Below, piece by piece: positions 45,725-54,963 of a stretch of 64,000 nt of DNA. The number at the start of each line of letters is the position of its first letter. Within the stretch, counting starts at the first letter, position 1. Made by a program: the position numbers and the translations under genes. Location: assembly GCA_963802205.1 (NCBI GenBank), contig CAWDHW010000021.1, positions 13,188 to 77,187 of the forward strand. Reading direction: 5' to 3'. The notes under the pieces were generated by a model. It ran no database searches and was not told the DNA's origin. It worked only from the letters and a program-made list of their open reading frames with translations. This stretch comes from DYRB01 sp963802205. Lineage in GTDB: Bacteria; Pseudomonadota; Gammaproteobacteria; Chromatiales; Chromatiaceae.

Positions 45725-48700
45725 TCAGTCCTTCCGCACGATGGGCGGCAGGGCCACCGGGGCATTGATCACGGGGCGGTTGGTGCAATACCAATCGCTC
45801 TGCCGGTGGTGGGCCGTGACATAGCCGCCGCCCTTGCCCTTCTGTAACCCCAGGTCCTTCTTCAGGGACTCGGCGATATCGATGGTCTTGCCCTGGGCGT
45901 TCTTCTGCGGGTGCTTGGCGTACCACTCCGCCTGTTTCTGGAGCTGGTCGCGGATGTCGGCAAAGGTCTTGCCGGGCGGCAGCTTGAGGCTCCCGTCCTT
46001 CAGCCCACGGACTATGGCGATGATGCCGTCGGCGGCCTTCATCTGCTGATCCACCTTGTCCGGGTCTATGCCGGTGATGAGGATCGTGGCATCCACCTCC
46101 AGGGCACCGCTGCCGCCCATGCCCAGGCCGATGGCGCCGGCGAGTTTGCCGCCGACCTTGACCTTGGTCCAGGACAGCTCACCCTCGATCTTGGCCTCGC
46201 CGCCGGCCCCGTAGGAGACCTCGCCCTGGCCCTTGCCGCCGACCTTGAGGCCCCACACCGTGAGGGACACCTCGGCCTCCAGCTCGGCCTTGCCGCCGAT
46301 AAAGGCCTTGGCCTCGGCGGAGACGCCGACCTTCTCGGTGGTGATCACCCCGGCCACCGCACCCTTGGCCTCGACCCCGACCTTGGCGGTGCCGGTGACC
46401 TTGCCCTGGCCAGTGACGCCCTCGGCTAGATCGACCTGGGCGGAACCGGTACCCGTGACCTTGACCGCGTTGGCCTCGCCCGAGATATCGGCCCCGAGCT
46501 TGGTCCCCTCCTTGTTGTCCGTGGTCAGCTCCCACTGGCCCTTGGCACCGACCTGACCGACCTGGATCTTGGCCTCGCCGTCTACCTCCAGGTTCTTGCC
46601 GGCGATGGTGGTCTGGGTCGCCCCCGAGGTGGACGCAGCCCGGCCGCCGTCGTCGTCCACCGGGTCGAAGAGCTGGCCGCCCGCCCACTTGACCCCCTTC
46701 TTGACAGGCTCCGGGCCGCCGCCGGGCTTCTTGTCCCCCTCGCCTTCGTTCTGGCCCGAGTGGGTCTGCTCCCAGTCGAAGGTCGAGGTCTTGGATGTGG
46801 TGTGCGGGGCCTCGGTGCTGGTGTGGGTGCTGGTGGTCTTGCCGCCCGTGCCCGTGGTATCGACCGTGGATTCGCTGTCGGTGGTGGTGACCCGGCCGCC
46901 CGAGTCCGTGCTCGTGGTCTTGCCGGAGCTGAAGGTGTGGCCCTGGGTGACCCCGTCGTCTCCGGTGGTATCGGTGGTCAGGGTGATGGACTTGGTAGAG
47001 CTGGTACCGCCGTCGGGCGTGCTGGCGGTGGTCTGGGTCTGGGTGGTGGTCTTGGCGGTGGTCGTGCCCTTGCCATCCTGTTTGGTATGGGTGACCGCCT
47101 TGCCGGTGGTGACCTGGGTCGAGCCGTCGGCCCCGGTCTGGGCCGTATCGGTATGGGTGGTGGTCACCCCGGCCTGCTTGCCGTCGGGTTTGGCAGGACC
47201 TGTGTAGGTCGAGGTCTTCTGCTGGGTCTGGGTGACCGAGCCGTCGGCGCCGGTCTTGATACCGGTGCCGGTCTCGCTGCCGACGGTCCCGCCGCCCTTG
47301 GTCTTGCCGGTCTCCCCAACCGTGCTGGTGTGCTCGGTGGTCCCGTCGGCCTGGGTGCTGGTGGTCGTGGATTGGGACTTGCCGGTGGGGGCGATATAGC
47401 CCTTGCCGCTCTGGCCCTGGGTCCCCAGGGTCTCGGTGGTAGATTGCGTGGTGGTCTTGCCGGTGACCCCGCCGCCCTTGCCCAGGGTGGTGGACTCGGT
47501 GGTCTGGGTGCTGGTCTTGCCGCCGTCCGGGGTCTGAGTGGTCTTGGTGTCCTTCACCTTCACCTTTTGGCCGCCGTCCGCGGTGTCGGTGACCGTGGTC
47601 GTGGTGGTCTTGGTGGTGTCGCCGTCCTTGGTGGACTTGATGTTCCACCAGGCGTTCTTGGCCGTGCCCTCCTTCTCGGCGGTGGATGCCTTGGGTGGGG
47701 TCGGGGGCTTGGCCACGGTGCCGACGGCGGCGTTGTCCGGGGGCGGGGGCGGTGCGACCCCGAGCTTCTTGCGCTCCGCATCGTTCGCCGCCTGGGCCTT
47801 GGCGTTCTCGGTCTCGATGCGCTTGATGCGGTCGCTGATGGCCTGGGAGGTGGTCGGCAGGGGTTTGCCGTCCGGGCCGAGCATCGGGTCCTTGTCCTTG
47901 CCCTGGGTCTGCTTGGCCAGGTCCTCGCGGGTCGCCTTGGTGACCGCGGCCTGCTGTTTGGCGGCCGCCTTGGAATTCTGGAGCTGCTGATCGGCCTTTT
48001 CGATGTAGGTCTTGACGTCCTTTTTCTGCTGCTCCGGGGTGGCCCCCAGGGCGGTGACCCCGGTCTCGAACTCGTCCTTGTAGTTGCGATGGGCGTCGGC
48101 CTGCTGGACCACGGGGGAGGTCTGGCCGGCACTGTCCGCGGCCTTGCTCACGCTCTTGCCCGCGGTCTTGAGGGCCGTGGCGTGGGCCAGGCTGGCCTTC
48201 GCCTTGGCCGTCTCCGGGTCATCATTCGAGTCGGCCGGCGGCGTCGGCGACTTCTCCAGGTCCCCGGCGGCGTGGATGAATTTCTTCTCGTTGTCGAGGA
48301 CGAACCCCTCCTTGTCGGTGATGGCCTCGTCGCCCTTCACCCCGGTCGCCTTCTTGCCGCCGGGCGTGGCGAAGGAGTCGGAATAGCTCGACCTGGCCTC
48401 CAGTTGTTCCTTGGTCGGCGGTGCCCAGAGGGTGGCGTCCTTGGTCTTGTTGACATGGATGCCAAGCTTTGGGTCATAGACCACGTCGTCGCCGTTCGCC
48501 TTCCAGGTCGCGACTGATGGCGTCCGCGGTCTTCGTGGTCTTGGCGGTGATGTCCATGTCCGCGCGGACGTCCTTGGGGGCGCTCCCGGTGGGGTCCACA
48601 TCCTTGCCGTGGGCCTTCTTGATGGCTTCGAGTTCCTTCCCGCGGGGGTCCTGCCCGGAAAAGGTCGATTGGATCTGGCCCTTGGCCTGGACATATTCGG

Positions 48701-48920
48701 ACAGGGTCTTTTGGTAGTCCGGGTGACTGGTGTCTATGGTCCCATCCGGCTTGACCAGATTGGGGTTGCCGCGGACCTTGGCGTGATACTCGGCCTGGAG
48801 GGCGTCGAGCTGCTTCTGCTGGGCGATGCGCAGGGCCTCGATGGCGGGGTCGGCGGCCTGGACCGGCATCCCCAGGGTGAAGGCCCCAACAAGCAGCACC
48901 AGGAGCGCGAGCAACCGCAT
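45725..48920 (-). pseudogene. Thr-rich repetitive secreted protein, single frameshift
   Basis: Two frames join near 48,500: the first (from 48920, or from an ATG at 49025) gives a signal peptide, MRLLALLVLLVGAFTLGMPV then QAADPA, and a helical domain ending DAISRDLEG. The second continues NGDDVVYDPKLGIHVNKTK to the stop. Removing one G from GAAGGCGAACGG restores one protein of about 1065 residues. The middle (about 46.8-47.6 kb) is Thr/Gly/Asp-rich with units like T-DG-T--T--T. The next 180 residues are regular Gly/Ala/Val strands (VDGEAKIQVGQVGAKGQWEL). The C-terminus holds GGGYVTAHHRQSDWYCTNRP. I recognise no family. It lies four bases before the giant-protein gene. Confidence 0.75.
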
Positions 48921-49008
48921 TGGGTTCAGTGACCTGGCTGCCCTGGCGTTGTCTCGCCCCCGGCGGTCGGCTTGGGCCGGTCTCTGCGATTGGACCTGGA
49001 CGGGTGGA

Positions 49009-49920
49009 TCAACGGGTCTGTTCATTACCCAGGCTCCTCAACAGATCCTCGGCCTGTTTGCGTACCTGAGGATCGGTGGCGGGGGCCTTGAGCAGGGCAT
49101 CGAGCTCGCCCCGCGCCTCCGCGGTTTGCTTCAACTGGACCTGGGCCTGGGCGAGGTACAGGCCCAGGCGTGGGTTCGTGCTGCCCGCGGCGCGGGCCTT
49201 GAGGTAGCCGTCGCGTGCCTCGGCGGTGCGGCCCAGGTCGTCGTAGACGGTGGCGAGCAGGAACAGGAACTTGGCGTCATCCGGTGCGATGCGGATCGCC
49301 TCTTCGAGCAGCGGGACCGCTTGATCCCCGCGCTGGGTGCCCAACAGCAGCACGGCGAGGCGGTAGCGGGCACCAAGCAGATTGGGATCGGCATCGATGG
49401 CCTTGCGCAGACTGCGCTCGCCCTCGGTCGGGTTGCCGCCGGCCAGGAAGACCTGGCCGAGGTTGTACCAGGCGTCCGCCCGGGCGGGGTCGAGGCGCAC
49501 CGCGGTCTGGAAGTTGATCATGGCCCCATTGACGTCCTTTTGCTGGAGGGCCAGCACGCCGAGGTTGTTGTAGGTCTCGGCCGCGGCGGGGTCGGCCTCC
49601 AGGGCCTGGTTGTAGAAGGCCTTGGCCGCGTCGGGCCGGCCCTGGGCCAGGGCCAGGTTGCCCAGGAGATTGGCGGCGTCCTTGTTGCGCGGATACTCCG
49701 CCAGGATTGCCTGGAGCACTGCCTCGCCATCCTTGATGCGACCGTCGTTGAGGGCCTGATCGGCCTGGGTGAAGCGCTCGTCCAAGGTGGGGGCTCCGGT
49801 GGCGGCCTGAGTGCCGGCGGCCTGGGCCGGGGGACTTGCGGGGATCAAGCCCGGGGTGCAGGCGAGCAGCAGGCCTGCCAGTAGCCGGGGCGCAAAGGGG
49901 CGGTTAATGGATACAGGCAT
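49009..49920 (-). CDS. Exported TPR-repeat protein
   Basis: A 303-residue protein with an N-terminal signal (RLLAGLLLACTPGLIPAS). Six or more TPR units follow, seen as EAVLQAILAEYPRNKDAANL, AFYNQALEADPAAAETYNNL, NFQTAVRLDPARADAWYNLG and so on to the end. The start at 49920 (MPVSINRPF) is chosen; MEYRTMPV at 49935 is an alternative. TPR arrays bind protein partners; here the neighbouring giant proteins or the second TPR protein are likely. Its end overlaps the longer possible start (49025) of the next gene. Confidence 0.88.
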   Translation of the reverse strand: MPVSINRPFAPRLLAGLLLACTPGLIPASPPAQAAGTQAATGAPTLDERFTQADQALNDGRIKDGEAVLQAILAEYPRNKDAANLLGNLALAQGRPDAAKAFYNQALEADPAAAETYNNLGVLALQQKDVNGAMINFQTAVRLDPARADAWYNLGQVFLAGGNPTEGERSLRKAIDADPNLLGARYRLAVLLLGTQRGDQAVPLLEEAIRIAPDDAKFLFLLATVYDDLGRTAEARDGYLKARAAGSTNPRLGLYLAQAQVQLKQTAEARGELDALLKAPATDPQVRKQAEDLLRSLGNEQTR

Positions 49921-49960
49921 GGTGCGGTACTCCATGTTGGCGGCCGAGAAGCGATTGGGT

Positions 49961-51566
49961 TCAGCGGCCCGCCGGGGCCGTTCCGAGATAGACCTCCAGT
50001 TTCCTGATCCGCTCCTGCAACTGGGGATCGGCCTTGAGGGCGACGCTCGCACGAAACCGCTCCAGGGCCCCCGCATAGTCCCCCTTGGCGAGCCGCTCGC
50101 GCCCCTCGGTCGCCAGCGTTGCGGCATCGGGGGTTGCCGCTGCGGCCCCAGCCGGGGTTGCGGGAGAGGTCGCGGCAGGGGTTGTCGCAGGAGTTGTCGC
50201 AGGGGCCGCCGCGGGAGTGACTGTCTGGGCCTCCGCAGGGGTTGCAGGAAGCGTCGCTGCCGGCGGGGTCGCGGCCCCGGCCGCCTTGCCCACCCCTGCC
50301 TCGGGGGCGCCGGCCGCGCCGGTGAGGCGTTCGACGCCTGCGCGGGCGATTCTGACGACCAGGTCCTCGGGGTCGGCGGCGCGGTCCACGTAGAGCTGGT
50401 ACCAGGTCAGGGCCTCTGCATTGCGACCCGAGCCCTCGAGCGCGGCGGCATAGCCCGGCACAAAGGGGAGGCGTTCATCACCGACCTCCTTTGGATCGGC
50501 GAGGAGTTGCCGGTAGATCGGCAGGGCCTTTTGCCATTCCTTCGCGTCTTCGTAGAGCCCCAGCAGGCGCTTGCGCACCAGGCTGATCCCGGGCGAGGCG
50601 AAGGTCGCGAAGCGCTGCTCCAGATAGTCGGAGTCGGGATAGGTGGCGAGGTAGCGCTCCAGCAGGGCTGACGGCCTCGGCGCGATGCGGCGGGTCATAG
50701 GCCTGGAGATAAAGATTGGAGAGTCGCCAGTAGGACTCCTCAGCCTGCTCGGTGTCCGGGTATTCGTCGATGATGCGCAGGTAGCGGGTCTCGATACCAC
50801 TGAGGTCCTGGTCATCCAGATCGATGATCTCGTTGAGGATCGCACGGGCGAGCCCCGCGTGGTCCAGAGGCGGGGCCGTTCCAGTCGCGCCCTCGGCATC
50901 GGTCGGCGGCGCCGTGACGGCGGCGGTTTGCGGGCTCACCACCAAGGAACCCAACACCCGCTCGAAATCGGCCGGATAGGGGGTCGGCTCCTGGATCCCC
51001 ACTAACCCGTATTGGACCAGCAGGAACTGGCCGTCGGGACGGGGCTCGGAGGCAACGAGCTGACGGATCGAGGCCGGTTCGCCATCGGCTGGACCCTTCA
51101 ACTCCCGCTCCAGGAAGGCGATCCCGGCCAGGGTGCGCGCACCGACGTCGGTGAAGACCATGCCCTCGGCCTCCAGGGCCTCCTTGATCTTGTCCGGCTC
51201 CTCCTCCCAACCGTAACCGAACAGAACCCTCCCGCAAGCGCCGGCATCGAAGCCGTAGGCGATGGCATTGGCTACCTGCTGTTGGACCTCCCAGATATCC
51301 GGCATCCGCACTTCGACCCCGCCGAAGGCCCTCGACTCCCATTCGATCGCGACCGTGTCGATGCTATCGACGGTATCGGCGATGGCACTGGGCTCCTGCG
51401 GTTGGGTCTGCATGGGCTGCGGGACCTGCGCCTCGGCGCCGCCGAAAATTCGCAACCGACAGTAATCCTCGTCCAGCCCAACCGCCGCAAAGGCGGCAAG
51501 ACACAGCGGGAGGGACAACATCCAACGCCAGACCCGGTGGGATCTCCATTCATAGCCCTTGCGCAT
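49961..51566 (-). pseudogene. TPR-type exported protein, single frameshift
   Basis: The frame starting at 51566 (MRKGYEWRSHRVWRWM, signal to about residue 40) runs through a domain of about 200 residues of unknown type and a TPR-like segment (YLRIIDEYPDTEQAEESYWR). It changes frame near 50,680. The second frame continues LLERYLATYPDSDYLEQRF, further TPR-like helices, an Ala/Thr/Pro-rich linker (about 60 residues) and the C-terminal unit AKGDYAGALERFRASVALK ending RKLEVYLG. Removing one base would give a protein of about 534 residues. That C-terminal unit is shared with the giant protein of the same cluster. Confidence 0.72.
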
Positions 51567-51643
51567 GACGTACACCCCCCAGAACGGTATCCCGGACAGC
51601 AAAGAAGTTCACCTGCAAGCTCGTCCGCCAATGGCGAACTCGA

Positions 51644-52633
51644 TCACCCACCATCCATCTCGCACTGGTCCCTCACCAACAACGCCAGAAACCGGCCGTG
51701 CAGGGCGCGCCAGGACAGCCAGACCAGGTATCCGGCGGCGAACAACGCCAGCAGCAGGGTGTTGGCCTCGTCGCCGCCGATGACCTCAAAGCCGGTATAG
51801 GTCTCTCCCGGAGAGAACATGGACTGTCGCACCCTGGCCAAGTCCAGCAGGGTGCCGACCGCAAGATAGAGCAGCCCCGCATAGACCACCCAGCCGAACA
51901 GGTTGATCAGCCAAAGCATAGCCTGCGCGAAACACAGCACCAGGATGGGGGCCATCAGGTTCAGGCCATATTCCTCGGCAAGTTGGAACAGCGGCACCGA
52001 GGCCAGCAGGATCAGGGCGCCGTGCTTCAGATAAAACGGCAGGGGCGAGCGCGCCTCGACGCGCGATGCGGTCTGGTGCCGACGCATCCGTTGCTCGATC
52101 CGTTCCAGCACCTCGCCATAATTTTCCGGCGTGCATTGCACGAACATCAGCGTGCGCCAGCGATTGCGCAGGACGATCAGGTGGCGGTCCGGCTTGGCCC
52201 GCGCGGTAAAGGCGCCCTTCCAGCGCACCGCCTCGGATTCCCGCGACCGGGCGATCAGACCCGCGCCAACCAGGCCGGGCCTGCGCGCCAGGACACCGAC
52301 AACGACGGCGGCGCGGTTGGCGGTCTTCGCCACCGACTCCAGGTTCTCCAGCAGGATGCCGTCGTCGCCGAGGGTATAGCGCACATGAAAGCGTCCGCGA
52401 AACATCAGGGCCATGATGAGGAGCCCGAGCAGCCAGAGCCCGCCGGTGACTGCGCCGATCATCAGGCCCAGGACGGGGAAGGCGTCCCAGTCGCCTTGCG
52501 CCGCAAGGATGGTGCCCAGGAGCAGCCCCATCAGCAGCGCCGTGGCCAGCATGGCATAGGTCCACTGACGCAGCATGTCCGGGCTGAATAGGGGGAGGTC
52601 CGTTTCCCAGCGCAGGGGGTCGGATGTTGTCAT
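51644..52633 (-). CDS. Hypothetical multi-pass membrane protein
   Basis: A 329-residue protein starting MTTSDPLRWETDLPLFSPD. Two hydrophobic hairpin segments lie at about residues 25-75 (TYAMLATALLMGLLLGTILA; VLGLMIGAVTGGLWLLGLLI). A cytosolic-looking domain of about 120 residues follows (YTLGDDGILLENLESVAK ... LIVLRNRWRTLMFVQCTPEN), then two or three C-terminal segments. The middle domain recalls a PH-like fold, but this is a guess. It is inside the 13-gene cluster and probably cotranscribed. Confidence 0.75.
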   Translation of the reverse strand: MTTSDPLRWETDLPLFSPDMLRQWTYAMLATALLMGLLLGTILAAQGDWDAFPVLGLMIGAVTGGLWLLGLLIMALMFRGRFHVRYTLGDDGILLENLESVAKTANRAAVVVGVLARRPGLVGAGLIARSRESEAVRWKGAFTARAKPDRHLIVLRNRWRTLMFVQCTPENYGEVLERIEQRMRRHQTASRVEARSPLPFYLKHGALILLASVPLFQLAEEYGLNLMAPILVLCFAQAMLWLINLFGWVVYAGLLYLAVGTLLDLARVRQSMFSPGETYTGFEVIGGDEANTLLLALFAAGYLVWLSWRALHGRFLALLVRDQCEMDGG

Positions 52634-52652
52634 GCTGTGCTCGCCGCGCCCC

Positions 52653-53156
52653 TCAACGCAATTTGTCGCGCCAGAACTCGGGAATGATTTCCGTAGGGAT
52701 GCGGCTGGGGAAACGCTTGCGGATTTGGCGCAACTCCTTCGTGTCGGGCACGTCGGTGCGGGTGAGGTCGGCAATCACCGCCCAGCGGCCATCGGACCCG
52801 CGTTGCAGGAAGGTCGTGTAAACCACGTCCGGAAGTACCGTGCCCGCCGCGAACGACCCGTCCTGGAACAGCGCCACGCCCTCGAATGCGGCGAATTTTC
52901 CGGCCACTTTCAGGTATTCGATTTTGAATACGATCGGCTGTGGGAGCTTGGCGGGACGCTCTGTCACCAGCACATAATGGCGCATGCCGTCGCAGATCGC
53001 CTGACGCTCGGGGCTGTCCGGCCTCGGCGTATAGGCACTGTCACCGGCGGCGTTGCCGCAGGACAGCGCCAGCAACAACAAGGCCGACAACAACGGGAGC
53101 CAGCGCCTGGCCGGCACGACTGGACCCAGGATGGCGCAATGCGGGACGTACTTCAT
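52653..53156 (-). CDS. Hypothetical exported protein
   Basis: About 167 residues from MKYVPHCAILGP. The hydrophobic segment WLPLLSALLLLALSCGNAAG can be a signal peptide, with a Cys that only partly fits a lipobox. The mature part (YVLVTERPAKLPQPIVFKIE, DVVYTTFLQRGSDGRWAVIA) looks like a small mixed alpha/beta domain. No family is recognised. Confidence 0.65.
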   Translation of the reverse strand: MKYVPHCAILGPVVPARRWLPLLSALLLLALSCGNAAGDSAYTPRPDSPERQAICDGMRHYVLVTERPAKLPQPIVFKIEYLKVAGKFAAFEGVALFQDGSFAAGTVLPDVVYTTFLQRGSDGRWAVIADLTRTDVPDTKELRQIRKRFPSRIPTEIIPEFWRDKLR

Positions 53157-53207
53157 GGTTGCAATTCCCCCTTTCGGAAACATCGGGTTGCCTGCGCTGA
53201 TCGCCAT

Positions 53208-54963
53208 TCAATCGGCGAAGCCCTGCAGTGCCTGCTCGAAGTCGGCCCGCCACGACTCCGGGTCAGCCCGCCGCTGGGTGTGGAAGTCCTTGACATGGTC
53301 GCCGAGCAGCGCCATCACCCGCGCCTCCCGCGGTGGCAGCGGCTTCTCCGCCTGGGCCTTCAAGGCCGCCTCGATAGTAGCCCTGGTCGTAACCACCGAG
53401 CACGGCGACCTTGTCGCGGTAGGCACGGAATTGCTGATCCGCCGATTCCTTGAGGTCGCGCATGGTCTCTCCAATCGCGTCCACTTGTTCCTGGTAGCGT
53501 GTCGAGATCCGGGCCAGCTTGCGGGCGCTCTCCAGGGCCTCCCCCATCTTGGCCAGCCGGGTCAGGTGGGCACTGAAGTTGACGCCGTTGCGAGCGGCGT
53601 CCTGGGCGACGCTGCGTGCCCCCTCGCGCTGGGCGAGATCGAGCTGCGCTCGGGCGGCATCGACGTAGTGCTGGAGCTGGGCCAGGGGCTCGGCGAGCTG
53701 CGGATTCTGGTCTGTCAGGCGCTTAAGAAGCGGATCGACGGTACTGAGCTGGGTGTCGGCCTGGCCCACCGCGTTGTCGAGGGTGCGCCCGACCGGCGTG
53801 TCCCCTCGCAGGGCCTGCCTGTAATCGGCGTATTCCTGCTCGATGGCGCGCCGGACCTCGGAGTTCACCACCACGTTGGAGCCGATGGCCAGCCTTGCCC
53901 CTGTGTTGAAGCTGCGGCGTTCCTCCATGGCCTTGGCCTCCGGGTTCCAGGCCCAGGCATCGAACTCCGCCCGGTTGGCCGAGCGCACCTCGCGGTCCGG
54001 GGTCGAGACGCTTGCCCCACGCACCGGCACCCCGCCGGGCTTACCCTGCCAGACCTCGGGCAGGAAGACCCCGCTCACGACCTCCTGGACATTACCGTAG
54101 AGGTCGTGCAGACCCAGGGCATTGGGACTGCGCAGCCCGATGGGCCGGACCTTGTGTTTGGCGTTGCCCAGCGTCCAGGCGTACTCGTTGAGGTCGGAGG
54201 CTGCGAAGGGCAGGCGCTGGTCGAAGCTGCCGGCGACCAGCCCGGCCTGGCCGCCGCGGGCGGCGTACTCCCACTCCTGTTCCGTGGGCAGGCGCACGAA
54301 GCCCGGCACCCCGCCCAGGCGCGGGGACTTCGCCAGTCGGTCCGGATGGGCGGGGTCAAAGAGCCATTGGTTGTAGCGATACAGGAACTCCTGCAGGGCC
54401 CAGTAGCCCACATAGGCCAGCGGCATCTTGAGGGCCTCCTCCCGCTCGCGGCCCTGGAGCTTGGGCAACTTGGCATCCGCCGGGTCACCCGACAGCTCCA
54501 CCAGGCGATCTAGGCCCATCACGGCGGCGAATTGGCCCTTGGTCAACTCGTATTTGCCCAGGACCATGAGCCATTGGCCCCCATCCGGGGTCGGAAAGGA
54601 GCCGCTGACCTGGGCCCGCTGCAGACCCTCGAAGGCACTGCCACCGGCGTCACCGACCTGCACCACCCGCGCCGGGTCCGCCCAGAAGGCCTTGCCAGGG
54701 ACGGCGACGAGGCGAAATACGACCTCGCCCCCATCCGGCATCGGTAGCGTCAGATCGTCGTCCAGCGGCTTGGGGTTGTTGGGGTTGGGCTCGACCGCGG
54801 CGACCGGTACGGCGAGCAGACATAACGCCAACACCGCGACCTGAAAAAGGGTCTCGCCGGCCTTCCGGCGCCACGCCCCTCGGGTGGTCGGGCATCGCCG
54901 AACCACACCCGGCAAACCGCGCCGGACAGGCGGAACGCTGCGGTTGCCGATATCACTCTTCAC
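53208..54963 (-). pseudogene. Exported FGE/SUMF1-fold protein without cysteines, single frameshift
   Basis: A GTG at 54963 overlaps the end of the permease gene. A hydrophobic segment (TLFQVAVLALCLLAVPVAA) is the export signal. The formylglycine-generating-enzyme fold follows: VRLPTEQEWEYAARGGQ, NALGLHDLYGNVQEVV and FNTGARLAIG. The fold region holds no Cys, so the copper-binding Cys pair of true FGE is absent and the domain is probably non-catalytic. About 170 helical residues follow (DNAVGQADTQLSTVDPLLKR...). Near 53,385 the frame changes; removing one G from CAGGGCTAC rejoins it to EAALKAQAEKPLPPREARV and a stop at 53208. Confidence 0.78.

Noticed and set aside
46760..48517. Long plus-strand open frame (585 codons) opposite the Thr-rich gene
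   Set aside because: It is Gly/Leu/Val low-complexity produced by the antisense of ACC/GGC codons; no start signal and no homology features.
53208..53474. Separate 88-codon gene downstream of the FGE-fold gene
   Set aside because: It continues the FGE protein in a +1 frame at CAGGGC; better explained as the end of the same gene.
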